From Heloderma charlesbogerti (Eukaryota; Chordata; Lepidosauria; Squamata; Helodermatidae), in contig JANEZZ010001623.1 in assembly GCA_026122225.1 (NCBI GenBank), positions 62,001 through 126,000 on the forward strand: 64,000 nt of DNA, given 5' to 3'. Made by a program: the position numbers and the translations under genes. Below the pieces are notes generated by a model. The model was not told the DNA's origin and did no database searches. It saw only the letters and a list, made by a program, of their open reading frames with translations. Shown in pieces: positions 1 through 9,939 of the stretch (position 1 is its first letter; each line of letters starts with the position of its first letter).

Positions 1-149
1 AATTTAGAAAACAAACCTAACAAGAGGAAAGCAAGCAGAAAATCATAAGAATTAAAAGCTATCAGCACAAGCACTAGAAGTCAAAGAGAATCAGTTGGAT
101 GATTCTTCCAGGGAGATTGCAGAAATGGTGAACAATTAAGAATTTCTGA

Positions 150-378
150 AAAGGAAAATTTTTATATTGCAGGTGGCAGAAGGCTATCAAGGAGGCAGGT
201 GGGGAAGGGCTGATTTCCATGTAGGAGGCCCCAGGTTCAGTTCCTGACATCTCCAGGAAAGGCTGGGAAAGACCACTGTCTGAAACTCTGGGGAACAATG
301 GTCGGTCAGTGTAAACAAAACAGAGCTAGACTGACCATTGGACTGATTCAGAAGAAGGCAGCTTCCTATGTTCCTACA
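150..378 (+). mobile_element. tRNA-derived SINE (family B), degenerate copy
   Basis: The copy has the family signature: a box-B-like CCCAGGTTCAGTTCCTG, then CATCTCCAG, AGACCACTGTCTGAAA, and the 3' end AAGGCAGCTTCCTATGTTC. The tRNA-like 5' end is heavily diverged. Confidence 0.6.
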
Positions 379-578
379 TCTCCCTAGACAGGGAGTCCCA
401 GAGCCTGGGCATTGCTACGGAAAAGGCCCTCTTGCTTGTCACAATCAAATGTGACATTGTCTGGTACATTCCTAAATGGGAGAACCATCTCTTCCCATAC
501 ACGCTGTCTGAATCCTAAGACCATTATCAGCAATCCTTCTCCAGGAGCCCCACCAAAGGAAGTGAGGTGGGTGAGTAC

Positions 579-1010
579 TGACAGGATTGATTCTGAGCAC
601 AGGGAGATAGTTAGCAGCTCAGATTCAGAAGAGGAACAGCCAGAACCAGGAGATGCATTTTGCCAAGCCAGTTCAGATATGGATAGGCGCACTTCTCAGG
701 TTACTAACTCCCAGATGGCCAGGCCTGAAGCCCCCGTCCCCCTCTGTGAGAAGCCAGGAGGAGGAGAAGAGTGGGGGCTGTGAGCCTAGACTGCGGTGCA
801 CAGCTAAGAGGGAAACATCGGGGCGGAGACCAGACAGTCGTCCTGGTTAGTGATGCATGAGAGGCGATGTAGGGAAGCATCACTGGAAGGGCGGGACATC
901 CCTCCCTAAGTTAGTCTAGCCAGCAAGCCTCACTTCAAACTGCAGGCAACTTGGTGTTCCCATTTGAATCCCCTGCTGTCATTCCTTTGTAGCCTGAGAG
1001 TCTTTGAGGA
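579..1010 (+). mobile_element. LTR-like fragment related to the solo LTR at 9980-10508
   Basis: From TGACAGG at 579 the sequence resembles the 5' part of the LTR that lies at 9980-10508 on the other strand, including a shared CAGATTCAGAAGAGGAACAG segment. Both read through as SSSDSEEEQ in one frame. The 3' limit is uncertain. No internal retroviral genes are seen. Confidence 0.35.
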
Positions 1011-1019
1011 TTTGGATCT

Positions 1020-1478
1020 GCAATTAACCTGTTGATAATGCATTAATGGCCTGAGACTGAAACCTCTCTATTTGTGTGTGAGTGCATAAGAGGGGGCCCA
1101 AGGGAAACGTGACAAGTACTAAGAGGAGGGCCTTTTTGCTGTGGCATCCCAGCTGTGAAATGAGCTTCCCAGGAAGGCTCACCTGGCCCCTACATTGTGC
1201 TCTTTTTGGCACCACAGGAAGACCTTTATAATTTCCCAGGCATTTTAGTTTTTCGGTTTCTGTTTTAGATCTGATACTATATTTTAAATCTTTGTACTGC
1301 TAGTAAATTCTATTTGGTTTTTATTTTTATTTTTTTATACTATCGTTTTATACTTTTATATTTTATTGCCTTGTATTTTATGATTTTAATTGTTGTGAAC
1401 CCCTGGAGAGCTTTGGCTATTGGGCAGTGAAGAACTGTTATAAATAAAAATAAATAATAAATAATAAATAATAAATGC
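1020..1478 (+). mobile_element. L2-like LINE 3' end
   Basis: It has the typical end of this class: GCATCCCAGCTGTGAAATGAGCTTCCC, a T-rich spacer, then GAGAGCTTTGGCTATTGGGCAG and a TAAATAAT-type tail at 1440-1478. It is non-coding by decay. Confidence 0.5.
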
Positions 1479-2839
1479 GGGCTTCGGACACAAAAAAGAG
1501 CTTCTGATTATTATTTTAATACACATTCTCATATGGGAGATGTCCTCCCCCAACCATAAAGGAAAGGTTGCCATTCACTCCTATGGGGAAAGTGCTGAAC
1601 CTGGGGGCAATGTTGCAGTGAGGACAAAATCTGCCCAGTACCCCTGCTTATGGCTGGGCTGGACCAGGCCTACTGACAGCAAGCTGCAATGAATTTCTGT
1701 GTGCAGAACAAACAGAAATGCAACTTGCTAGAGCTCCTTGCAGCGCATTGGCCCTCTCTTCATATCCAACAACACCGTTCATAATGATGGGCATTTTTTC
1801 TAGCTAATCAACAATACAGACTTTGTGTGTTTTTTCATTTTCCTGTACCGCAGCTGTTGCTACGGCAGGCTCTATGGCTACAGCTGTGTTCATCCTTTGT
1901 GCTGTCAACTCAGTGATTTATGCTCATCCCTGAGCTTCTTAGTTTCAAGGCAGCTCCTGTTGATGATTTGGCAGCGCAAAAAAAAAAAGTGGCAGAACAA
2001 AGCGTTCAGTAAAACCAAGGCCTGGAGGAAAGATCAGGTGTTAACATCTAATAAAAGCTGAACATGCCTGAATCAAAGCACATTGCAAGGTACCTCTTAA
2101 ACAGTCCAGACAAGAACTGACCTAATGCCGAGGGTTTTTATTACAGTTGCAAGAAACGTACTAATTATAGAACCTGGACTGCATCATGAACTGACTTGTC
2201 AAGTTAACTTAGCATCCCAAGTATCGACAATTACATTATGAAGGCTTTTCCGTCCTTAAATAACTTAGCGCGTTTGGCCACTGAAGCAGAGGGCAGCTAA
2301 ATTTGAAGTGTTGAAAGAAATACAGCACGAGAAATAATGTTTTCATTGATGGGGAGGGGAGGGTTATATTTCTCAGCCCAATTAATGACTTGGTTGTTGG
2401 GTATATATTTCTTTCTTTCTTTCTTTTTAAGACTCTTTGGGTAAATTTCAAACATTTTCTTTCATAATGCCAGGTATTTCAACAGTGTAAATCAATTTTT
2501 ACAGGTCACATGTGTTTGTTTGTTTTCTCAAATATGGAGTTCATTAAATGTGTGAAATTCAACATTAGCTGGAGGGTGTGGCCAGTGGCCACAGTAATGA
2601 ATAGCAAATTGTTAAGGCTGGCTTCTTTCTCCGCTTGCCACGTTTTTAAAATGATAATTCCTTCATTTAAAAAAGAAAAGAAAAAACTATTCTTCCATTC
2701 TTCTAAACCAAAAAGAAAAGAAAAGAAAAAGAAAAGCCAGATTTCCTAAGGCTTGAAGAAAGAGAGAAGGGGCTTAAAAAAACAGAGGATACTGGTTTGA
2801 TGACATCAGTTGGATGCCCTGTAAACAGTCAGTGAACAA
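1479..2839. other. AT-rich intergenic sequence, nothing recognised
   Basis: No exon or clear repeat family. It contains a CTTT-rich tract near 2410-2426 and an A/G-rich tract at 2668-2740. Confidence 0.5.
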
Positions 2840-3057
2840 AGTGTGGCTATTCCAGAGGGTTCCTAGCACTACTAATCAGAAGGTATTGTGCAGCTATTCC
2901 ATCTTTTTCTCCTTAATGGATTTTCTGCAGTAAGAAAAAAGATGGACAATGTTGTGGGAAAACACAGGAGAGTTATGAGCAGAGAAGGAGAACAGTTTTG
3001 GACCCCCTGTAAAATTCGGGCAATGGCATGACAACAACTGCATCTGGAAGCACCCTT
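2840..3057. repeat. Non-autonomous DNA element, family E copy 1
   Basis: It is a direct, diverged match to 22207-22430: CTAGCACTACTAATCAGAAGGT, AGTAAGAAAAAA and GGGAAAACACAGGAG occur in the same order. The right end CATCTGGAAGCACCC mirrors the left end GGGTGCTTCTAGATGG of the other copy, so the family has short terminal inverted repeats. Confidence 0.45.
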
Positions 3058-3279
3058 AATTTATCTGAATTAGGACCTGATTGGTGTATAATCTCCATTA
3101 TTCCTTGGGAATGCAAACAATGGGCTGAATGATACAAGAGGAATTTAATAAAGGCTTCAGTGTTTTCCATGGCATATTTCAATACACTTTTTAAAAATGT
3201 ACCAGATGTTGATTGGCTCTTGAAAGAGGTGGATCATTTGACACAGTTTATACCACTCTACAGTGCTTCTAATTTGTTT

Positions 3280-3530
3280 TCTGGATACAGTTTAAAGTGC
3301 TTGTTTTGATCTATAAAGCCATAATTGAATTTGACCTTGCCCAGCTTAGAGGTGCACCCCATGCTTAATGCTTTATCATATCTATGATTTAGGAAAATTG
3401 CCATCTTGACTATACTATATGTGAATCAGATCTTTTTAAAAGGGCGCATATAGAGACGTTCTTGGTGGCTGCTCCACAACTGTGGAATTTCATCCCACTT
3501 GCTGACTAAGGCTACATTCCAGTGCACATT
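3280..3530 (+). mobile_element. L2-like LINE fragment
   Basis: GTTTTGATCTATAAAGCC and GCTCCACAACTGTGGAATTTC recall the decayed 3' coding end of L2-type LINEs. It is followed at 3530-3690 by short palindromic repeat pieces (CTAAACATGCATAGGATTGG). Confidence 0.4.
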
Positions 3531-3690
3531 CTTAGTTTACTTCAAACTAAACTTGCATAGGATCAGGCAGTACTTCTGACTAAACATGCATAGGATTGGG
3601 CAATCATATGCTTGCTTGCTTTAGTGTATTAGCCCACTGAATACTGTGGGGCTTACATCTGAGTAAATGTACTTAGGCTTGGACTGCACA

Positions 3691-4034
3691 CCTCAAGTGG
3701 TGATGCAGGCCACTGATGTTGCTGGTTCTCAACTCCACACTGGCTCTTGAGGCCTCTCCACAGGCACGTCAAGAAATGAACATTACCAAAATGGTATGAA
3801 ATGGTATGAAATCCAAAGGAATATCTATGATCAAATCAAATGATGTTTAGCATGGAAATCTATGGAAATCACAAAGCTGTAATGAGATGCAATAACATGC
3901 AGTCATTCACTCACTCCATATAATTCAATTCCATAAACCTTGTAACAACAGGTTTGTCTTGGAGATCTGGAGCAGTGATGCACATAATCTGTTTAAAATG
4001 GATATCTGTCTTTCAAACAACAGACATGAGTCTG
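3691..4034. other. Sequence without recognised features
   Basis: AT-rich with a local duplication of AAATGGTATGA near 3790-3812. Nothing else seen. Confidence 0.5.
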
Positions 4035-4236
4035 GGGCCACCATGGCTCAGGGTAGGCGTTGCATGCAGAAGGTCCCAAGTTCAGTCCCTGCCATCTCCA
4101 GTTAAAAGGATCTCAGGCAGCAGAGCTAAGGAAAACCCTGGCCTCTGCTACTGGAAAGCTGCCAGTTCACATAGACAATAGCGGACTAGATGAAACAATG
4201 GTCTGACTGAATATACGATAGCTTTGTATGTTCATA
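4035..4236 (+). mobile_element. tRNA-derived SINE (family B)
   Basis: The sequence CATGGCTCAGGGTAGGCGTTGCATGCAGAAGGTCCCAAGTTCAGTCCCTGCC keeps a tRNA-like box A/box B layout, followed by CATCTCCAGTTAAAAGGATC, GACTAGATGAAACAATGGTCTGACT and a degenerate 3' end. Confidence 0.7.
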
Positions 4237-4247
4237 ATAATGTGTAA

Positions 4248-4350
4248 AAGTTTAGATTGTGAGCTCCTCAGGGCAGGGACTCCATAAAACAACATGTACA
4301 CTGATGGCAGTACAGTATATTTAAATATTAAATAACATAAATACCAAATA
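4248..4350 (+). mobile_element. LINE 3'-end fragment (L2/L3/CR1-like)
   Basis: AGATTGTGAGCTCCTCAGGGCAGGGACT is the common 3'-end signature of an amniote LINE group. It is followed by an AT-rich tail. Confidence 0.4.
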
Positions 4351-4416
4351 TAGTTTGCTTTTCAGTCTTCCTTCATTGCCTAAGATCCTAAAGGTTACAT
4401 CAAGGTACTTCTGGGC

Positions 4417-5825
4417 AGCCATGAAATTAAAAGACGCTTGCTCCTTGGGAGGAAAGCTATGGCAAACCTAGACAGCATAGTAAGAAGCAGAGACATCACC
4501 TTGCCGACAAAGGCTCGTATAAACAAAGCTATTGTTTTACCAGTAGCAACGTATGGCTGTGAGAGCTGGACTATAAGGAAGGCTGAGCGCCGAAGAATCG
4601 ATGCTTTCGAACTGTGGTGCTGGAGAAGACTTATGAGTCCCCTAGACTGCAAGGAGGTCAAATCAGTCCATCCTAAAGGAAATCAACCCTGAGTGCTCAT
4701 TGGAAGGACAGATACTGAAGCTGAAGCTCAAATATTTTGGCCACCTAATTAGGGATGTCAGCGAATTCTGCCACAGATCTCGGGGAGGCCAAATGCCAGC
4801 GCATTCGGCCCCCTGAAATCGGTGGCGGAACGGTCAGCCCCCCTGCCCTCCCCCTGGGACGGGACTTACCTTGGGCGGATCTTCCTGGTGGCAGAGGCTC
4901 CAGCGGCGGTTTGGCGGCAGCGGCGGCCAGTCTTCCGACCGGCTGCCGCCGCCGCCATTTCCAGTTAAAAAAACAAACAAACAAAAAAACGTGATAGGCT
5001 ACGTAAAGATTTACGTAGCCTATCACGGCTAGATTTTTAAAAAACACCATGATAGGCTACGTAAATGTTTATGTAGCCTATCACGGCTGGTTTAAAAGAA
5101 AAGAAAAAAATGCGCATACGCAAATGGCGGCGCCCATCGGCGCCGCCATTTGCATTCCTTATTTTGGCACGTCTTAGTCTATGTAAACATTTACGTAGAC
5201 TAAGACGGCGAAAATAAGGAACGCAAATGGCGGCTCCCATGGGCACCGCCATTTGCGTAAGCGCATTTTTTTTTCTTTTAAATCAGTTGTGATAGGCTAC
5301 GTAAACATTTACGTAGCCTATCATGGCTGACTGCAGGGACGCAAACGGCAGCGGCTATGGCCACCACCATTTGCATCCCTGCTAGCCAGCGGCCGGATGT
5401 CCGGCCGCTGGCGGAGCCGCCTGGCGGCTCCGCAGAATCCCTGCGGAGCGGAGCCGGCTGGCCAGGATTTGGGGGGGAGGGACGGAGCGCCTCCCCCCCC
5501 AGCCAGAATTTCAGGGGGAGGAACGGAGCGCCTCCCCGCCCCACGAATGTCACCCTTCGAAAAGGTAAGTGACTTTCGTACATCCCTACACCTAATGCGA
5601 AGAGAAAACTCACTGGAAAAGACCCTGATCCCGGGAAAGATTGAAGGCAAAAGGAGAAGGGGATGGCAGAGGATGAGATGGCTAGATAGCATCACCGATG
5701 CAATGAATATGAACTTGAGCATAGAGTTCCGGGAGAGAGCGCAGGACAGGAAGGCCTGGTGTGCTATGGTCCATGGGGTCACGAAGAGTCGGACACGACT
5801 GAACGACTGAACAACAACAACAACT
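4417..5825 (+). mobile_element. RTE-BovB LINE 3' fragment, split by a hAT-like insertion
   Basis: Segments 4417-4749 and 5597-5825 join in the BovB reading order: KRRLLLGRKAMANLDS..., YGCESWT, RRIDAFELWCWRRL, then MRRENSLEKTL, RRRGWQRMRWLDSIT and AWCAMVHGVTKSRTRLND. It ends in ACAACAACAACAAC. These are the C-terminal residues of BovB ORF2 downstream of the reverse transcriptase. It is 5'-truncated and frameshifted. The interrupting element (4750-5588) carries an 8-bp duplication of BovB sequence, so BovB was there first. Confidence 0.85.
4750..5588. mobile_element. Hairpin-rich non-autonomous hAT-like element, copy 1
   Basis: The ends are TAGGGATGT and ACATCCCTA, with a perfect 8-bp target duplication CACCTAAT at 4742-4749 and 5589-5596. 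An 8-bp duplication with this kind of terminus is the hAT hallmark. It has no transposase. The inside is a chain of perfect or near-perfect hairpins: GTGATAGGCTACGTAAA mirrored at 4991-5026, 5049-5084 and 5289-5324, a TCTTAGTCTA version at 5170-5207, and CpG-rich CAAATGGCGGC hairpins at 5110-5158, 5223-5257 and 5341-5375. The outer parts are GC-rich and purine/pyrimidine-skewed. Confidence 0.85.
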
Positions 5826-6263
5826 AACATGGAGACACTCCACATGAGTGGATCGACAGATATGGGAAGAACCTTATAAATGCTATGGTCTCTAGACAGA
5901 GCTTGGCCACATGAAAGTGGGTTTTGGTGGCCACCAAGCATAATATGACTGCAATCCTCTATATACTTTCTTGGGATTAAGTCCCACTGAACAGCTTGAG
6001 TGGACATGTGCAGGACTGCATTGTGTATGTTTTTAACAGATGAAATTGATGGTCTTCAATGATGTTTCATTCTGTTCAAACAATTTCTCAGCTTCTAGTT
6101 CCTTTCAAATGTTTGAGTGTATATCTTTCTAATTTATTTTTTTCTCCCATATTCCCAATAATAGTTGCTGCTGGATTCAGTGATTTTAGAAAAAGAAGAA
6201 AACCCCAAGACTTATAATTATTTAATGTGACATTTAATAAGCAAAATTATTATCTCTAATTTA
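5826..6263. other. Mostly unrecognised sequence
   Basis: It contains a diverged palindromic repeat piece at about 5945-6035 (GACTGCAATCC ... GGACTGCATTG around AAGTCCCACTGAAC). The rest is AT-rich with no gene signal. Confidence 0.4.
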
Positions 6264-6760
6264 TCATAGAATCATAGAATAGCAGTGTTGGAATGGGCCT
6301 ATAAGACCAACCCCTGCTCATTGCATGAATCCAAGTCAAAGCATCCCTGACAGGTGGCTGTCCAGCCTCATCTTGAATGCCTCCAGTGTGGGAGAGCCCA
6401 CCACTTCTCTAGGTCATTGGTTCCATTGTCGTATTGCTCTAACAGTCAGGAAGGTTTTCCTGATGTTCAGCCACAATCTGGCTTCCTGTCACTTGAGCCC
6501 ATTATTCTGTGTCCTGCACTCTGGGATGATCAGGAAGAGATCCCGGCCTTCCTCCCTGTGACAACCTTTCAAGTACTTGAAGAGTGCTATCATATCTCCC
6601 CTCAGTCTTCTCTTCTCAAGGCTAAACATGCCCAGTTCTTTCAGTCTCTCCTCATAGGGTTTTGTTCCAGTCCCCTGATCATCTTCATTGCCCGTCTCCG
6701 AACCCTCTCCAGCTTGTCTGCATCCTTCTTAAAGTACGGTGCCCAGAACTGGACACAGTA

Positions 6761-7001
6761 TTATTTATTTATTTATTACATTTATATCCCGCCTTTTTTC
6801 CTCCAAGGAACTCAAGGCGGTGTACATACTCCTCCTCCTCTCCATTTTATCCTCACAACAACAACCCTGTGAGGTGGGTTGGGCTGAGTGTCTGTGACTG
6901 GCCCAAAGTCACCCAGTGAGCTTCCATGGCCGAGTGGGGACTAGAACCCGGATCTCCCAACTCCCAGTCCAGCACTCTAGCCACTACACCACACTGGCTC
7001 T
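6761..7001 (-). mobile_element. tRNA-derived SINE (family A) inserted in CR1
   Basis: On the minus strand it starts AGAGCCAGTGTGGTGTAGTGG with box B GGTTCTAGTCCCC, then GTGACTTTGGGCCA, a TCACAGGGTTG-type core and a GGCGGGATATAAATGTAAT tail. The CR1 target CAGTA is repeated at 6756-6760 and 7002-7006, and CR1 sequence is continuous across the insertion. Confidence 0.85.
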
Positions 7002-7249
7002 CAGTACTCCAGATGAGGCCTAACCAGCGCTGAGTAGAGGGGAACTAGTACTTCCTGGGATTTGGAAGCTATGCTTCTATTAATGCAGCCCAAAAGAGCA
7101 TTTGCCTTTTTTGCAGCCACATCACATTGTTGGCTCATATTCAGCCTTCCCGCTTGTAGTGTTGTTGAGCCAAGTATCCCCCATCTTGTAACTGTGCATT
7201 TGGTTTCTTTTTCCTAGGTGCAGAACTTGGCATTTAACCCTATTAAATG

Positions 7250-7633
7250 TCATTCTGTTTTTTTCTGCCCAGCGCTCCAGTCTATCCAGATCACTTTGAA
7301 GTTTGTTTCTGTCTTCAAAGTATTAGCTATCCCTCCCAATTTTGTGTCATCTGCAAATTTGATCAGCATTCCCTGCACCTCCTCCTCCAAGTCATTAATA
7401 AAAATGCTGAAGAGCACTGGGCCCAGGACTGAGCCCTGTGGTACCCCACTCGTTACCTCTCCCCAGTTTGAGAAGATCCCATTGATAAGCACTCTGTGAG
7501 TCCGATCCTGTAGCCAACTGTGGATCCACCGGATCATTGTTTCATCTAGCCCACTTTGAGCTAGTTTGCTCATCAGGATATCATAGGGCACTTTGTCAAA
7601 AGCTTTGCTGAAATGGAGGTATATTATGTCCAC
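7250..7633 (-). pseudogene. CR1 reverse transcriptase fragment
   Basis: The frame carries the reverse transcriptase core: [33 protein letters not shown] and the catalytic FADDTKLGG (the YADD-box equivalent), followed by decay at GQKKTE. In an intact CR1 ORF2 this region synthesises cDNA at a nicked target. The frame ends by mutation and continues downstream only as pieces, consistent with neutral decay. Confidence 0.85.
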
Positions 7634-8335
7634 AGCATTCCACAGTCCACAAGGGAGGTGACTTGATCAAAAAATGAGATCAGATTCGTCTGGCGGGATT
7701 TGTTCTTGACCAATCCATGTTGGCTTCGAGTAATCACGGCATTGTTGTCAAGGTGCTTCCAGATGGATTGCTTTATCATCTGCTCCAGAATTTTCCCAGG
7801 GACTGATGTCATACTGACTGGTCTGTAGTTCCCAGGTTCCTCCTTCTTACCCTTTTTGAAGATAGGGACAACATTAGCCCTCCTCCAGTCATCTGGCACT
7901 TCACCTGTCCTCCATGATTTCTCGAAGATAATAGACAGTGGTTCTGGGAGTTCTTCTGCTAGTTCCTTTATTACTCTAGGGTGCAAGTTCGTTCTGTTTG
8001 TTTCCCATACTATGGGCATTAGTATATAGACTTCGGAGACCATGTGCTTCATGGTCTGGCCTTCTTCCTACATGTGTCTGAAGACTGTTATTGGGTGCTA
8101 CTAGAGCTCTTCTCTCCATTGCGATGCATGAGCCTTTGTCCATTGTTACCCCCAACTTTACATCTCCCTTCCCTGTAGGATTCAGTTTAAAACCCTTCTG
8201 ATGAAGTTCTTCATGCTGTGGCCAAACACATTCTTCCCAGCCTTTGTGAGGTGCAACCCATCCCTTGCCAACAGTCCATCTTCCAGGAAGTATAGCCCGT
8301 GGTCCCAGAATCCAAATCTCTCTTATTGGCACCAC
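7624..8335 (-). pseudogene. CR1 ORF2 start fused to reverse transcriptase by internal deletion
   Basis: Two overlapping frames cover the element here. One (8335 down to 7976) has CR1 ORF2 initial codons RSLYTNAHSMGNKQNEL. The other (8052 down to 7624) has RT fingers: VIKELAEELPEPLSIIF, WRRANVVPIFKKGKKEEPGNYRPVS and SQHGLVKNKS. The endonuclease domain that should lie between NKQ.EL and RVIKELAEEL is absent, so about 1.5-2 kb was lost. Confidence 0.75.
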
Positions 8336-9218
8336 CTTCGTAGCCAGTCATTCACCCGGAGTATTTTTCTTTCCCTTTCTATCCCTCTTCTAACTACTGG
8401 AAGGATGGATGAGAAAACTCTGTGGGCCCCAAAGTTCTTGAGTTTCCTTCTCAAAGCTTCAAAGTCTGATGTGATTTCTTCATAGCTCTGCTTGGTGGTA
8501 TCATTTGTTCCCACATGGATGAGAAGAAAGGGATACCTGTTAGTGGGCTTTATGAGTGCAGGCAATCCTTCAGTCACGTCTTTAATCCGTCCGCCCGGGA
8601 GAGCGCATACCTGGTGAGTCCACGGGTCTTCGCAACATACTTGGGTTTCGATCAGCAAGGAATCTCCCACTAATACTACTTTTCTCTTCTTGTTGTTGTA
8701 GGTCTTGGTTTCATTGACTCTGCTTGACTGACCTTCAGCCTCTTGCTCGCTCTCATGCAGGTTCCCCTGTAATTTTTCCCCTGCAGTCCTCCAGTCTCAT
8801 CCTCAAGTACCTGAGAATGGTTCCATAGCTCCACTGCTTCCACTGGCGCAGAGTGGCTTCTAGTTCTTCTGCTACTAACTGTCACCCTTTTCCAAGGAGT
8901 ATCCTCTACTGCATTTTTCCTCACCTCAGCATTTCCCACTTCTGCCTTAGCTTGCTGTTTCTCTTCAAGCTTCTGTTCTTCACTTTGCTGCTGTAGTTCC
9001 ACTGTTCTGTCCAAGAACTCTTCGTGTTCTCTTATTCCCTGGAGGGTTCACACTCGCCACTCCAGTCCTCTTACTTTTTCTTCCAGCAGTGTGATCAACT
9101 TGCACTTTTTGCATGTGTAGGCCATGTTGTTCTCAGGCAAGAAATGGCACACACCTTGCAGGTCACCACCACTGGAAAGTCTTGTCCTTCTGTAGTCTCT
9201 TGTCCTTTTTGTGTCTAG
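8323..9218 (-). pseudogene. CR1 ORF1 remnant with esterase-like domain
   Basis: Upstream on the minus strand is a Cys-rich start (MAYTCKKCKLITLLEEKVRGLE), then a charged Gln/Glu/Lys linker, then MGDSLLIETQVC and LLIHVGTNDTTKQSYEEI. GDSL and HVGTND are the conserved blocks of the SGNH-hydrolase (esterase) domain known in CR1 ORF1 proteins. A frame break separates linker and esterase near 8672. Function in the parent element is nucleic-acid binding and an accessory hydrolase role. Confidence 0.75.
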
Positions 9219-9311
9219 CTTTCTGATTGTTCTAGAGTAGCCTGTGCCTGGTCCTCTACTCACTAGAGGTTAAAAACAAAGTCCCACTGGTATGGAAATG
9301 TGTGTTACAAG

Positions 9312-9893
9312 TAGGGATGTCTGAGAATTCCTCCACAGACTCCAATGAGGCCGAATTCCCCGGACTTCTGCCTCGGAGACCATGGCGGAACAATCCCACT
9401 CACCTCCGCCTCCCGCCAGACCATCGTGGAGACGAATCCTCCTCACTGGCAGCTCTGTTCCTTAAGCAATACGGCTGCCATTGCCGTCCATATCTCTGCT
9501 GAGCAGAAACAGGAAGTGATCCAGATGCAAATGGCGTCTGCTACGCCATTTGTGTCCCTGTTTTTCCTTGCGATAGGCTACGCATCTGTATTTACGTAGA
9601 TATTCACGCAGCCTATCACAAGAAGAAACAGGGACGCAAACGGCATAGCGGACGCCATTTGCGTCCGGATCACTTCCTGTTTCTGCTCAGCAGCGATAAG
9701 GCACAGCAATGGTGGTTGTATCGCTTGCGGAATGGCCGGCCAGCGGCTCCGCAGACTCACCGCGGAGTGGAGCCAGCCAGCGAGGATTCTGTGGGGGAGG
9801 AACAGATTGCCCCCCCCGTGGAGGAATGGATTGCCTCCCCCCCTACAGACCCCCCCCCCGCAGATTCAAGGTAAGGGGATTTGTACATCCCTA
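9312..9893. mobile_element. Hairpin-rich non-autonomous hAT-like element, copy 2
   Basis: The ends are TAGGGATGT and ACATCCCTA, with a perfect 8-bp target duplication GTTACAAG at 9304-9311 and 9894-9901. The centre, 9497-9694, is one near-perfect palindrome of about 198 bp: CTGCTGAGCAGAAACAGGAA on one side mirrors TTCCTGTTTCTGCTCAGCAG on the other, with the GCGATAGGCTACG hairpin in the middle. The same GATAGGCTACG and CAAATGGCG modules build the copy at 4750-5588. No transposase. Confidence 0.87.
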
Positions 9894-9939
9894 GTTACAA
9901 GACAAATAAATTTTAAAAAATGAAAAAAATGTTTTTTAA

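Larger units (their letters stand above)
6264..9265 (-). mobile_element. CR1 LINE, near full span but internally deleted
   Basis: On the minus strand this reads from an ORF1 start near 9200 to the CR1 3' end, whose repeated ATTCTATGATTCTATG appears as ATCATAGAATCATAGAAT at 6266. It holds ORF1 pieces, the first codons of ORF2 (SLYTNAHSMGNKQ), a partial reverse transcriptase and the 3' portion. Most of the endonuclease and the N-terminal reverse transcriptase are missing: SMGNKQNELA runs straight into RVIKELAEELPEPLS near 7975. A SINE sits at 6761-7001, and about 30 bp present in the copy at 42585 are absent near 7155. It is dead as a transposon. Confidence 0.88.

Noticed and set aside
5321..6007. 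Long minus-strand open frame of 228 codons
   Set aside because: It crosses the boundary of the hAT-like element and reads BovB in antisense, so it is a chance frame.
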